A stretch of 64,000 nt of DNA from Saccopteryx bilineata (lineage: Eukaryota; Chordata; Mammalia; Chiroptera; Emballonuridae), in contig NC_089495.1 of the NCBI RefSeq assembly GCF_036850765.1, positions 63,898,410 to 63,962,409 on the forward strand, given 5' to 3'. This document shows, one piece after another, positions 12,110-23,700 of this stretch. The translations under genes and the position numbers were made by a program. The notes under the pieces are model-generated. The model worked only from the letters and a program-made list of their open reading frames with translations, made no database searches and was not told the origin of the DNA. Numbering within the stretch: position 1 is the first letter of the stretch; every line of letters begins with the position of its first letter.

Positions 12110-12560
12110 TATTAGTTCCCTTCTGCCACAGCAATAAATTACCATAAACAGTGTGATTTATAACAAGACAAATTAATTATTGTAGTTCTCAAGGACACAA
12201 ATCTGCAATGGGTTAAAATCTAAATGTTAATAGAGCCACATTCTTTTTCAAGTCTCAAATAGAGAGCAGGTTGTTTTCTTTCTTTTCTTCTGTATTTTCC
12301 AGCTTCTAGAGGTGCCTACATGCTTTGACTCCATACTTTATGCTCAAACTTTTTAGCATAACCACTTTAAATCGATCTCTGACTTTGATTTTCCATTTCT
12401 AACTTTGTCTCTCTTACCCAACTCCCTTTATATAGACACTTTAAGCAGACCTCTCCCCCAGGATAATCCACAATATGCTCCCAATTTTAACATCCTTAAT
12501 TTATACACATTGGCAACTTCTCTTTGTTCAGATAAGGTAACATACTCAACAGGTTAAAAC
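12110..12560 (+). repeat. Old LTR-like interspersed repeat
   Basis: Begins with gccacagcaataaattacca, then tagttctcaaggacacaaat, ttttccagcttctagaggtg, ccccaggataatccacaata and ggtaacatactcaacaggtt. This order matches an abundant old mammalian LTR-like repeat, but I cannot name the subfamily with confidence. It is heavily mutated and has no terminal duplication that I can see. Confidence 0.5.
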
Positions 12561-12599
12561 CTGATGTGTTAGGAGGGCTGTTATTCTACTTAACACGTT

Positions 12600-15200
12600 C
12601 TTGTTATAAGCTTTAATAAAATTATCAAAACTTAAGAGAGTTGAATAACATTTGAGTGTATATAACTTTAAAATGGAATATTATCGCTCATTTTATGGTA
12701 TTTTATTTTTTCCATGGGGAAAATTGTTTGAAACAGAACAAGAATGAGATTATACAATAAAAATATTTTATGATTGTTATGAGAGGCAAGTTAATGTTTA
12801 TAAAGTAATAAAGGAATAATATTACAGGCTGCTAATGACTACATAACTTTCCAATTCTAATAAATTCAATATTTTAGGCCCATAATATCAACAATTCACG
12901 CTCTTTAAAAAAATTGATATTTATTTTATGTCCATATTTTAAATAATTATAATATAATCTACATATAAATTAAATAAAATCTTCATATAGATTTAGCATT
13001 TACTATGCAATTTTATATATATATATATTTACTTGTCTCTCAAGTAAAGGTTTGATATAATTTAAATGATTAACCATAAATTTTACATTTTATTATAATA
13101 GTCTAACCATTGCCTTTGTACACGATACATCTTCTTTATTATAATGCATTGTATTTTCTATTTTTTTTTGCATTATGCAAAAATGATTGAAGAATACAAA
13201 TGCAAGCAAGTGAATAAATCTCTGGAAATCTAATTTATATCTCTCTTGCTATAACTATAGTAACTATGACTTCTCATTCTCTGAATGAGATAAATATTTT
13301 GAACTAAGCTTGATAATAGGCAATGTATGAAATACTACTGCATGAAACATTCAGTCAATTTAACTATAATGCCATGTCTAGTGATGAGCTTCCTTGTGGC
13401 TAAACTACTTTGTGGTTAGTAAGCTAAAAATTCCTTACTTCTAAGGTATATATGTAACTTGTCTCTGTCCAGATTTAGGATTAAATGGAAAGAGTAAAAT
13501 ATTATTTTGAAGGAAAAATCAAGTAAATCAAAATATAATAAATATTACTCAATATATCTAAAGTGTTCTTTGCATACAATCATTCATACTCTCACTATAA
13601 TAAAAATATAGAAAACAATTTTAAGTTTCTGTGTGTTTTCTAGCATAGAGCAAGTCAACATTTTATAAATTAACCTTATTTATTTGCTGTTGCTTTTAGA
13701 AAAAAAAGCAAATTACTGAGTATGTCTTCAAAAAATTCTATCAGGAAAATTGAGTCACAGAAATATTAGTTTATATAAACACACATGTAAAAAATATGCT
13801 TATATATCTGCTTGTAAAAATTTTGTAAGAACTATTTGCAGTTACTGCAAACACATTGTTTAGGCAAAGATAAGGTATTAGTGACATTGTGGGTTAGAAA
13901 TTGCTGCCACTACAAAACACATGAGAACATTATTGGCTCAAATCTTCATGAGCTAGTGGTATGGTGAAGGCCTTGTAGTTGTATAATAGAGTAAGTATCT
14001 GTCATGATAGTGAAGTTTAGCTTTAAATTCATGAATTTCACTGTACTCCAAAACGGGAAACCTTTTATAATCAAGAGGCTTTTATGAGAAGCAAGTTACT
14101 CAATAAAAGTTCACCTGAATTTTTCTCTTTTTTGGGAGTAAGGAATTAAATTGAGAGAAATAATCACTCTTCTCTAAAATTTTGACAATCATTCTTTAAT
14201 CATCCCATGTATTTTAATAAGATTATGGCTTAATTCTCCCAACGAGCCAGTGAGAAGAATGGTGAGTGGAAAGATGGAAAGGGCTTGAGAACAAGAGTAT
14301 CCTGAGATGCCCTGTATCAGTATTCGATTAGAAAAGCTGATGTTACTTCTAGAACTAGTCTCACATATCATCACTCCTGGGAAACAGAAGTAACTACTAT
14401 ATTTACTTTCACTCTGTCAGTGAGAAATCTCTTTCCCAGTGTCTCTTTGACTGTAGCTCATTGGAATCAGAATTTACTCTCTCACTGCATGAAAGAGAAA
14501 ATATATAAATATACCAATGGCTAATCAATTAAAATATTTTAAAAATCATTCTAAAAGTTGTTTACCCATTTCTTAAATATGCATTTTTAATAAGATTTAT
14601 TGTATTTTTCTAAGAAAGAGTTTTAATTCATATTTGAATTATATCTATGTGGTAGTGTGATTCTGGCAATCCATGGTGGTGTTGAACATTGCTTATCACT
14701 TTAATCTTGCAAAATGCTTATGGAAAGGGTATTGTCAATATCCTGGTTTTATAGATAAGCCATCTCCACATACAAAGTAAACTGTTTTAAACCACTTCCT
14801 GAATATGTCTTGTGTAAATTCATATAATTCTACTTTAAACACAAGTCCTGGTAGTTATAAAACATTTTCTCTTTTCCCTGTTTTGTATGTTTCACTAGTT
14901 TTTGCAATCTCACAGATATCAAGATGTGAGATATTTCCTTAGAAATTTTGATATACAAAGCAAAGTGTATTTCTAATAACATGCCAAAGTCATTCAGAAA
15001 AGAAGAAAGTAAGTATGAAATTAAAATTCAATCTTTTACTTTTAGGCAAATTTTTTTAATCATTCTATATCATTCTGGAACAGGACTGTATAATTCATGA
15101 CAAAATTATGGTTATCTGTACTGACTTTGCACATAAATATAACAATTTCTATTAATCATTGTTTTTTCTTCTGTCAATACAAATTTATTTAAAAATCAAC
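12600..15200. other. AT-rich intergenic DNA, nothing recognised
   Basis: No coding region or recognisable repeat. Short TA runs occur near 13013-13027. The minus frame at 14189-14374 has no known domain. Confidence 0.45.
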
Positions 15201-15207
15201 ACACAGA

Positions 15208-15388
15208 AGTCAGACTTGTGGTTGTGCAGTGCATAAAGTGCCTACTTGGAACACTGATGTTGCTGGTTCAAAACCCTGGGCTTCCATGATCAAAGCACAT
15301 ATAGGAGTTAATTCTTCCTGTTCCTCCCCCTTCTCTCTCTCACTCTTTCCTCTCTAAAATGAATAAAAACAAATCTAAAAAGCAACCC
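15208..15388 (+). mobile_element. tRNA-derived SINE, family C
   Basis: Degraded head with gcagtgcataaagtgcctac, then ctggttcaaaaccctgggct as B-box region, the module aagcacatataggagttaat, and a tail ctttcctctctaaaatgaat with A-rich end. Flanking caacacacag/caacccacag at roughly 15198 and 15384 may be the target duplication. Confidence 0.75.
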
Positions 15389-16072
15389 ACAGATAGTCAT
15401 ACTTAGTTATTTTTTTTAAATTTTACCTAGGCAAAATTTTTTTAGTTTTGCTATAAATTTTTTTTCCATAAAATCCAGTTAAAAATTTTAATACTTGCCT
15501 TACTAAAACAAATATGCTCCATGGGGTCAAACTGTAAAACATCTTATCTGTTATAGTCATGGCCATTCCTCACAGCTAGTTAGCCTGGGGTCAATTTGTC
15601 CCACTGACATCACAGCAAAAAAGGCTCAACAATAATGGGAGGGCATTTATGACTCACACAAGGAACACCATTGTAGTGCCTGGTTAAGGTGACTGGGAAG
15701 AATGTGCCACTGCATCTACAGGATGCTTATTATATAATATAAGGCCACTCTGCTAAGGGCAAGAGATGTAACAGATCCACTTAAAGCTTAAAAACAAACA
15801 GAGAAGCAGCCAAAATGGATAAGGAAACAAAATGTCTCAAATGCAAGAACAGGATAAAGCTCCAGAAAAAAGAGTTAAACAAAATGGTGTCAAGTAATCT
15901 ACCTGTTTAAAACTCTGATTATAAAGATGTTACATTAAGTTAGAGAATGAGTAGATGAACTTAGCAAGAACTTAAAAAAATAGAAAATGTAAGAATAAAG
16001 ATAAGAAAACATAAAAAGAATCAGTTAGAAATGAAGAATAAAAATAACTGAAATGAAGATAATATTAGAAGA

Positions 16073-16254
16073 ATTTTTTTTTTATTCATTTTAGAGAGGA
16101 GAGGGAGAGACAGAGAGGAGAGACAGAGAAGGGGGGAGGAGCTGGAAGCATCAACTCCCATATGTGCCTTGACCAGGCAAGCCCAGGGTTTTGAACTGGC
16201 GACCTCAGCATTTCCAGGTCAACGCTTTATCCACTGCGCCACCACAGGTCAGGC
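16073..16254 (-). mobile_element. tRNA-derived SINE, family C, nested in L1 ORF1
   Basis: On the minus strand: gcctgacctgtggtggcgca head, a good B-box region (ccggttcaaaaccc-like), then ggcacatatgggagttgatg and the ctctctccctctcctctcta tail. The 16-bp target duplication aatattagaagaattt is perfect at 16058-16073 and 16255-16270. This is one of the best-preserved family C copies. Confidence 0.9.
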
Positions 16255-16533
16255 AATATTAGAAGAATTTGACAGTAGATTAGATAAAGCAGAGGATTGA
16301 ATCAGTAATTTAGAAGACAAGGTACCAGAATGCATCCAATGATGACAGTAAAAAGAAAAAAAAATGAAGATAGTCTAAAAGACCTCTTGTACAACATCAA
16401 ACATACCAAAATTCATATCATAAAGATACCAGAAAAAGAAGAGAAAAATCAAGGGGTTGAAAACTTATCTGATAAAGTAATGATGGAAAATTTTTTGAAT
16501 CTGGTGAAGGAATTAGATATAGAAGTCCAGGAA

Positions 16534-16924
16534 GCCCTGGCCGGTTGGCTCAGCAGTAGAGCTTCGGCCTGGCGTGCGAGGGACCCGGGTTCAATTCCCG
16601 GCCAGGGCACATAGGAGAAGCGCCCATTTGCTTCTCCACCCCCCCCCCTTCCTCTCTGTCTCTCTCTTCCCCTCCTGCAGCCAAAGCTCCATTGGAGCAA
16701 AGATGGCCCAGGCACTGGGGATGGCTCCTTGGCCTCTGCCCCAGGCGCTAGAGTGGCTCTGGTCGCGGCAGAGCGACGCCCCGGAGGGGCAGAGCATCGC
16801 CCCCTGGTGGGCAGAGCGTCGCCCCTGGTGGGCGTGCTGGGTGGATCCCGGTCGGGCGCATGCGGGAGTCTGTCTGACTGTCTCTCCCCATTTCCAGCTT
16901 CAGAAAAATACAAAAAAAAAAAAA
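16534..16924 (+). mobile_element. Rhin-1-type SINE, nested in L1 ORF1
   Basis: Full length: tRNA-like head with A-box region ggttggctcagcagtagagc and B box ggttcaattcc, a C/T-rich middle, a 3' half containing the duplicated gccccctggtgggcagagcg module, and the tail cagcttcagaaaaatac plus A-run. The target duplication aagtccaggaa is seen at 16523-16533 and 16925-16935. CpG dinucleotides are largely retained, suggesting a young insertion. The open frames across it (for example 16449-16991 minus) are by-products of its GC-rich sequence. Confidence 0.95.
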
Positions 16925-17869
16925 AAGTCCAGGAAGTGCTGAGAGTCTCAAACGAAACTAATTCAAAGCAGCCCACAACAAGGCACATCAAAATTAAAAT
17001 GCTAAATGTTTAAGACAAAGAAAGAACCTTAAGAGAGAGAAAGAGAGAAAGAGAGAGAGAAAGGTAGTTAATTATGCACAAGAAAGCTTCCATAGTGCTA
17101 TCATCTGATTTCTCACGAAAAACTTTGCAGGACAAAAAGGATTGGAAGGGAATATTCAAAGTTATGAAAAACAGAGTCCTACAACCCAAACTACTCTGTG
17201 AAGCAGGGCTCTCATTTAGAATCAAAGGACATATAAAGAGCTTCCCAGACAAGAAAAAGGTAAAGGAGTTAATCACCACCAAACCAGTATTATAAGAAAT
17301 GTTAAGCGGACTTCTTTAAGAAGAAATAATAATAATAAAATATCAATAAAATAGCAGTAACTACATACTTATCAATAATTACTTTAAATGTAAATGGATT
17401 AAATGTTCCAATCAAAAGACAAACGAGGGCTAAATAGATAAGAAAACAAGATCTATACATATGCTGCCCAAAAGGAAACAACTTCAGATCAAACGGCACA
17501 CACAGACTAAAAGTAAAAGAATGAAAAAAATATTTCATGTAAATAGAAAAAAAAAACCAATTGGGTAGCATTACTTATATCAAACAAAATAAACTTTAAT
17601 ACAAAGGCTATAACAAGAGACAAAGAAGGACATCTCATAATGATAAAGGGGTCAATCTATCATGATGATATAACACTTATAAACTTTTATGCAACCTAAA
17701 TATATAAAGCAAATATTGACAGGCATAAAAAGAGAAATCCATAGTAATACAGTAATAGTATGGGACATTAACACCCCACTGACATCATCCAGACAGAAAA
17801 TTAACAAGAAAACAGCATGTTTAAATGGCACAATAGACTAGATGAATTTGATTAATAATTTTGGATTAA

Positions 17870-18264
17870 AAAAAGTTAATACATTAATTTAAAATATTTT
17901 GTTTTCAAAACAAAACCTTTCGAACATTTTTATTGTTTCTTAATTAGAAACTTTTCAGTGTGTTATTTACTGCATAATCAGTTTCTCTTAAGAAAATTTG
18001 TACTTTAGCACGTCTGACAGTACAATTTTTAGCTCTAAGCACACTGGACGTTTTTGTTTTTTTCTCTCATTAGTTAAGCTTTCTTCAAACCTAAAATAAT
18101 TAAACATTTCCTCAATTTTTGAAATGCTTTTTCTTTTTTTTTTCACTAATTTGTTTATACTTCTAAATTAATTTCCCTTGAAATTTTCTTACTGCAGGAA
18201 ATGCCCTGATTATATCAAACCTGTAATACAGATAGATATTCATTACACTTTGCATTACTAATCT
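17870..18264. other. AT-rich intergenic DNA between L1 and ERV
   Basis: No repeat or gene recognised. The short sequence directly left of the ERV, ending aatct at 18264, would be one side of the retroviral target site. Confidence 0.45.
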
Positions 18265-18434
18265 TATAAGGTATTTTCCCCACCAAGAAAAAAGAAAGGT
18301 CATAGCCATGAAGTGTGGAATAATAAAAGCTTTATTTAGTACAGTGCTTCTTGGACGATGTTTTCTGGTTCCGGGGGGCAGGGGTCATAGAAGTCGCATA
18401 GAGGAAACTGCGTGGGGGAAATTTAAAGGGTCGA
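18265..18434 (-). repeat. ERV 3' LTR, distal part only
   Basis: Homologous to 20178-20347: both share gaagtgtggaataataaaag and gtgggggaaatttaaagg on the plus strand. In the sense (minus) direction it keeps the AATAAA poly(A) signal and following U5 but lacks nearly all of U3. The edge tataagg at 18265 corresponds to tgtaagg at 20178, so the terminal TG has become TA. Divergence from the other LTR is substantial, pointing to an old insertion. Confidence 0.85.
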
Positions 18435-18726
18435 GATGTTGTAGAAAGTCCGGACCCAGGAGGGGTACAAGGCATGAGGGCATAACTAAGAAGGAGTGCA
18501 AAAAGGGGATTCCGTCCAAACTGCATGTCAGGGGTGGCATGCGAAGGGGAAAAGAAGGGGTCCCATCAACTCTAATAACTGAGACCTGTGAGGGAACTAG
18601 AGGTCCAGATGGCAAAACAGAGAAGGTAACCCCCGTGTCCACAAGAAACGAGATGGACTTACCCACTCTTATAGCATTAACCTGGGTTTGGTGTGGGTGA
18701 CGGGAGTCTTCGAGTCTGGGCTGCAT
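18385..18726 (-). pseudogene. ERV protease remnant fused to LTR
   Basis: A 113-codon open frame. Residues 27-38 read FLVDTGVTFSVL, the retropepsin active-site loop with DTG at 30-32. Near the C-terminal end is PLLGPDFLQHL, the conserved helix region of class I retroviral proteases. The last 17 or so residues are translated LTR sequence, because the deletion junction at about 18434 falls inside the frame. In a retrovirus this aspartic protease cleaves the Gag-Pol polyprotein. Here it is separated from any pol and lacks a known expression context. It could produce a protein only if transcribed incidentally. Confidence 0.85.
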
Positions 18727-18839
18727 CAGTCGTCCACGAGGCCTAGAAGTTCAAGCGATGGGCCCATCAGCTAGCTTGGCCACCCATTTGGGTGACTTGT
18801 TCTCCACATAGAGGCGCTGAGGACGAGCCTGTTGCCCAA

Positions 18840-18960
18840 AAGGGGCAATCACTCCATCAGTGACCGGGCTGTTTGCAGTTAGGGCAGGGCTTAGTGGGCA
18901 GCCATGGGCAGGGACACTGTCGGGACCAGTGACCCTCCTTGACAAATTTAAAGCAAGCTC
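18840..18960 (-). pseudogene. ERV nucleocapsid zinc-knuckle remnant
   Basis: Two CCHC-type knuckles in one frame on the minus strand. The first (18911-18955) has C, H and C ligands in the right spacing but phenylalanine where the second cysteine is expected. The second (18861-18886 and onward) keeps CPNCKQPGH, but the next codon is a TGA stop. In functional Gag these domains bind genomic RNA. The spacing to protease (starting 18726) is the usual NC-to-PR distance of class I elements. Confidence 0.8.
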
Positions 18961-19339
18961 CTGGTGGGGATCATCTTTGTGGCCTGGCTTGGGTCGGGCA
19001 CCTCCTATCCTTGTCCCTGTTGCTCAGTGCTGCCATAAGAGCCTGGGTTTGGAGTGTTACCTTCCACTGCATGTGGGCCTGGTGAACAGCCTCGGCCTTT
19101 TTCTATTGTACGTGACCATTAAAAGTTTAAATGCCATGTTCACAGGTCTCAGGTAGGGGTTTGGGGGTCAGAATAAGAAGAGGAGGGGTCTCCTAGGGAG
19201 CTCGGCACTCAGATCCAGCGGAAACGCTGGAGCCAGAGGCAGCACAGGGCCAGGCCTTCCTGCAAGAAGATGGGGGTTGGGCCATGGGGTCAGGAATCCT
19301 GCAAATTGGCGTGAGGTTCAATGCCTGGTGGAGGAGGGC

Positions 19340-19890
19340 CTGATGGGGGAGGGGCTTAAGAAGACAGTGAGGAAGAGAGGGGCCCCTGGACAGCAGGGAA
19401 AAAGAAAGAGGGACTGGGATTTGCAGGTGAATGAGAAACAGGACTCAGCGAAGGAAGAAGAGAAGTCCGATAGGACAGAGGGAGCCGTGCAGGAGGGGAA
19501 GAGAGTTGGGGGTCGGCTAAGGAGAAAAGATCAGGACTACAGGTTTCTCTGGCCAAAAAAGGCCTGTGCCACATAGCAGGCAGCATAGAGATTAGGACTG
19601 GAGCGCAAATACTAGAAGCCATGAATGTTAGGGATCTCCAACCAGTTCCCAGTTCTTTTGGTGATAATTAAATTGGTGAGGATGTTAAAATCGAAAGTCC
19701 CTTCAGGAGGTCACCTGGTTTGGTTATTCAGTGGTTTCTGTGGCCTGGCCACAGCGGAGAAGAACAGTTTCTTCTTCTTTAGGGAGGGAGAGATTTCAGA
19801 TAAGGCACTTCAGGAGTGTTTTTGAGTCAGGTTTAGATTCCTGTGCCTCCCATGGCTGCCCTCAGTTCTCGGAGTGGTCAGAGATTGGGA
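19340..19890 (-). pseudogene. ERV gag matrix and proline-rich remnants
   Basis: On the minus strand, pieces of a matrix-like region are seen in different frames: LLKCLI with NLSLPKEEETVLL near 19820-19760, then FDFNILTNLIITKRTGNWLE near 19690-19630. A proline/serine-rich stretch follows at 19622-19356, like the region between MA and CA in gammaretroviral Gag. At least two frameshifts and several stops separate these parts. A capsid region is not clearly recognisable, so part of gag may be deleted. Confidence 0.6.
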
Positions 19891-20157
19891 TCCCACAACT
19901 TAAGCTCTGGCCACTGGATGGTTTGGTAGAGTGGGAGTGACCGGGATGTCTGCACATGCACACATGCACTTGGAATGGAAAAAAAGGTCTCTAATGCATC
20001 TGTGATTACAGACAGGGAGTCTCAGCAGAAAGAACTGAGGGGAGGCTGGAGGCATGCAACTTACCGCACCATGTGCTGAAGTGGGTGGAAAGTTGGAGAT
20101 CCTGGTTCTTCCTCAGAAGGGAAGGGGAGAGGAGTGGCCCCAGCAGGCTTCAACTCC

Positions 20158-20175
20158 TCCTGGGTTTTGGCACCG
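20158..20175 (-). promoter_or_regulatory. Primer-binding-site-like sequence
   Basis: Immediately inside the 5' LTR, the minus strand reads CGGTGCCAAAACCCAGGA. Position and the GGTGCC core fit a tRNA primer-binding site, though the usual first T is C here. I cannot assign the primer tRNA reliably. Confidence 0.55.
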
Positions 20176-20177
20176 AA

Positions 20178-20524
20178 TGTAAGGTATTTTTCTCCGCTGA
20201 GGAAGAAGGATGGGCATATCCACGAAGTGTGGAATAATAAAAGTTTTATTTAGTTCAGCACATCCTGCCCAACTAGGTTTTCTGGTCTGGGGGACAGGGG
20301 CCAGAGAAGTCACATGGAGGAAATCACGTGGGGGAAATTTAAAGGATCGTCTAGGGTGGTCGAGGTAATATGACGTGGCGAAATTTTATTGGCTGACAGA
20401 CGGTTGCTCTTTTCCAATGGACTCCTGGGAAGTTTCTTTCAGTGTCAATGGGTGTGGGTGGTTCCAGCCAATGTTCCCAGGTCTGGTTCCTCACGTGACC
20501 TTCCCCCATTGTCCACCGACCTCA
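20178..20524 (-). repeat. ERV 5' LTR
   Basis: About 347 bp in the sense (minus) direction, from TGAGGTCGGTGGACAATGG to AATACCTTACA. It contains CCAATAAAATTT, a TTTAAATTTC element that may act as TATA box, and ACTAAATAAAACTTTTATT providing the AATAAA poly(A) signal. The outer edge is not certain because the opposing U3 end is deleted. No clear target duplication was found. Confidence 0.75.
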
Positions 20525-20529
20525 TAAAT

Positions 20530-22630
20530 CTGACTCTTGGCAAATTAACCAATTAGTTTCCTTGTTATACCATATACGTTCAAGATCAATTTGTTATTTT
20601 CTTTGTCTTCCTTTTATGTTATACATTTATAATTGTGTATAAAATATAATAAGTTTCAAAAATTATTCTCAAGAATATGTGTGACCATTTATGCACTCTT
20701 AGTACATGACAATTAATTGGAAACATTATAGATGGCAAGAATATAGTATCTAGAAATATGTATATGTATGTATATAAAATTTGGAACATAGTTGTTTAAA
20801 TAATTTGGATTTTGTAACACTGTGTTATAGCCATGGTCTAAATAACATTAATTTTCTGATTTGCCTACATATTTAAATTTTCTAATATCCTGTTTCTTCA
20901 CTGATAATATAATATCTATCCCTTTCATAAGTATTTTTTCCACAGTTTCTGTTGGTCAATGGTTATAAAATGCTTTCCCCAATATAAAGGTAAACTTTCA
21001 GTAACTATTATCTATTGTCAACATATCCTGAGAAATCTAGAAGTGAGTACCTAATATTTTAGGAAAGAAAGTACACTAGCAATAATTTAACAGAGATAAA
21101 AATATAGTAAATATGGAGGCTTAGATTATATATAAGTAAATTGAGAAAATGTTGGTAGTTTTTTTTTATCTTTTGTTTTTATTTCACTTAATTAGCTTTA
21201 CCTTCTTTTTTTCTCCTTTTGTCCACTCTTTAATTTTTTTAAATTAAAAAAGTTTAGATTCTGCAAGATAAATGAAAAATGCACTATTTGAACTCCATTG
21301 ATGGCATAGAGAGACTTCCAAGTGATACATGTAATTTTTCCAGATTTGATTACTTTAATAAAAAGAGTAAGGGGAGATAATAAAAGAATCAATTTCAAAG
21401 ATTAGCTCATAGCTCCTGGGTTTGTAATGTAGCATGGAAGATATAGAAAAGAAAAAATTAGAGGGGGAATATTTCAGAATTGGGTTGATGTGGAAGGAAG
21501 CCAAAATGAGTAAGGGATAATGGCATCAACTCAGCAGTTTGATCCAGGCACAATTTTATTTATCAGTGTTATGATGGTTGAATCATAAATTCTGTGTTGT
21601 GCATATTGTACCCAGTTCCTCTTCCTTACTTTTTGTTCTTTAGCTAAATTATATCCTTAGATATTTAAAGCATTGGTCAGAAGTATCAAGTTGTTAAAAT
21701 GCAAATAACTTGCTTATTTTTAAGTATGAGTACTTTGGCTTATATATTAGCTCCTTTAAGTCACTTAGATGAACATCACAAGCACAAAACATTGTGAGTT
21801 TATATGTGTGTGTGTGTGTGTCCTTGTATCAGATAAGATGATAACACTTGAGTATTGCAGTTTTATATACAAAGTAACTGCACAGTGTCAAATACAAGGT
21901 CTAATGTAAACATGTTTTCAATTATCTTGCTTTTTTAAATTGTCATGAACAGATTAAACATACATTAAAATGATGAGATAATAATTTTTTAAATGCTGCA
22001 AATATTATATGTATTTTAACAAACAATAGTATTTCTTAAATGTGTTACTTTATTCACATCTTTTCAAAAACCCACTTAAAAGCAATGTAATGACAATTTT
22101 AGTTCCATACATTTATTGTTTATTATGTTTCCATATTATGTTTATCCTTAAACTTTGAGAGACTTAACAGATGAACTTTAGAAAGACAGTTACTCTTTCT
22201 TATAGTATAATTGAATATTAAGACAAATTTGTTAAACCTCAACCAACTTGCATATTTGGAAGTAAAATTAGGTAAAGAAGTTTAAAGATTTTTTTTTCTC
22301 ATTACCCTTTGCACACATGTATTTTATGGCAGTTTTTATAGTATATCTTGTTTGTTTGTCTCTATATACAAATAGATGATGTGCTCCCCAAGACTACAGT
22401 TATCTATGATTCAATTCTATATCTTCAGTGCCAACTATAAATATATAAGTTCTCAATAAATACTGTTATTTCAATAGTGTAATATAAATTAGTCAATTAA
22501 AATATTTAATAGATATAAGAAATAAATTTGAAGATTTAAAGAAGATAATCAATTTCTTCTAATGTTTATAAGAGAACATTACTAAACTATTTTTTTTTCC
22601 AGTACTCTCTTCATGCTATTTCTGTTGTAA
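20530..22630. other. AT-rich intergenic DNA, nothing recognised
   Basis: No gene or repeat family recognised. A short (GT)n run is present near 21806-21821. Several poly-T tracts occur, but none closes a recognisable SINE or L1. Confidence 0.45.
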
Positions 22631-22642
22631 AAATCAAATCTT

Positions 22643-23004
22643 GGCCGTGGCTGGTTGGCTCAGTGGTAGAGCATTGGCCTGGCGTGCAGTAGTCCTGGGT
22701 TCAATTCCCGGCCAGGGCACACAGGAGAGGCGCCCATCTGCTTCTCCACCCCTCCCCCTCTCCTTCCTCTCTGTCTCTCTCTTCCCCTCCCACAGCCAGG
22801 GCTCCACTGGAGCAAAGTTTGCCGGGGCACTGAGGATGGCTCTATGGTCTCTGCCTCAAGCGCTAGAATGGCTCTGATTGTGGCAGAGCGACACCCCAAG
22901 ATGAGTGGAGCATCGCCCCCTGGTGGGCATGTTGGGTGGATCCCGGTCGGGCGCATGCAGGAGTCTGTCTGACTGCCTCCCCGTTTCCAACTTCAGGAAA
23001 AAAA
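22643..23004 (+). mobile_element. Rhin-1-type SINE
   Basis: Full length: head ggctggttggctcagtggta, B box ggttcaattcc, gcttctccacccctccccct middle, gccccctggtgggcatgttg module, tail ending aacttcagg plus A-run. The target duplication aaatcaaatctt lies at 22631-22642 and 23005-23016, perfect over 12 bp. Confidence 0.95.
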
Positions 23005-23016
23005 AAATCAAATCTT

Positions 23017-23700
23017 AAAGAATTACTGTGCCACAGACCAACTGTGTTCATTTGATTCTGGTGATAAGAAATGATGCACTGTGTAAAACATCTTTATCAG
23101 CATGAAGCTGTCTTTTTACAATTTGGCTGTATCGAGTTGTTTCTTTTTGAAATGGAAATGAACCTATTTATCAACCCTTTCAGAGTTCTACTTAATTCCA
23201 AAAATAATGCATCAGTGATAATTTAAGGTACATTTTAAATTATGTTTATAAAACCATTTTCCTTTGCTTGTTTTTTTTTAATATCTTAACATGTATAATG
23301 CTTATTCGTTTTGCTCTGATGCATAATTTGTTTTAGATTCAGGAAGCAATAAAGATGCTCAGGTTGAGATAGTTTCCAGGCCTTGGGTATGAATAAAATA
23401 TTCATTAGGATATATAGATATTTAGTTATGTTTAAAATTTAGTGAGAAATATAGGTCATTTAAATAACATATAAAATAGTGAAACGTAAATGTAATGCTT
23501 CATAAGATAAGGCAATAATTTTAATGTACTTAAAGTACCACATCAGGCAAAGATATAATAATAAGAGGGACTGGATTTAACTTTTTGCCTGAAATAAAAA
23601 CTCAAACAAAATATATGTTGCTACATTTTTCACAACATTGGCCTATTGTTCACAAAGAGCCATAAAATAAAATGAACCCTAAGTTTTTGAGAGAGTTTGA
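23017..23700. other. Intergenic DNA, nothing recognised
   Basis: AT-rich, with no coding potential and no repeat family visible. Confidence 0.45.

Larger units (their letters stand above)
15585..17870 (+). mobile_element. Old L1 5' half: 5' UTR, ORF1, start of ORF2
   Basis: From about 15585 the text matches L1/HAL1-like leader sequence (gcaaaaaaggctcaacaata), then ORF1 from about 15815 (ccaaaatggataaggaaaca). The C-terminal ORF1 domain is clearest at 17074-17295, with ASIVLSSDFSRKTLQDKKDW and FPDKKKVKELITTKPVL. ORF2-like sequence follows from about 17380 to 17870. Two SINEs are inserted (16073-16254 and 16534-16924). Stops and frameshifts break ORF1. The sequence stops early in ORF2, so a HAL1-type element, which has ORF1 only, is an alternative. 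Confidence 0.75.
18265..20524 (-). mobile_element. Deleted class I endogenous retrovirus
   Basis: The provirus reads right to left: 5' LTR (20178-20524), primer-binding-site-like sequence, gag remnants, NC zinc knuckles, protease, then the distal part of the 3' LTR (18265-18434). Reverse transcriptase, RNase H, integrase and env are absent. At about 18434/18435 protease runs directly into LTR sequence homologous to 20347, so everything from after protease through most of the 3' U3 was deleted. Frameshifts and stops break gag. The element cannot encode functional proteins. Class I assignment rests on protease style, matrix-like pieces and PBS position. Confidence 0.8.

Noticed and set aside
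16534..16610. tRNA gene
   Set aside because: tRNA-like A and B boxes belong to SINE heads here and at all similar sites. No cloverleaf with proper acceptor stem seen, and each is followed by a SINE body.
16449..16991. 180-codon open frame on the minus strand and overlapping frames on the plus strand
   Set aside because: All lie over a Rhin-1 SINE. Similar proteins appear at every Rhin-1 copy (22.6, 28.0, 29.6, 31.1, 43.8 kb). They come from GC-rich SINE sequence, not genes.
18308..18700. 130-codon plus-strand frame
   Set aside because: Antisense shadow of the ERV protease and LTR on the minus strand.
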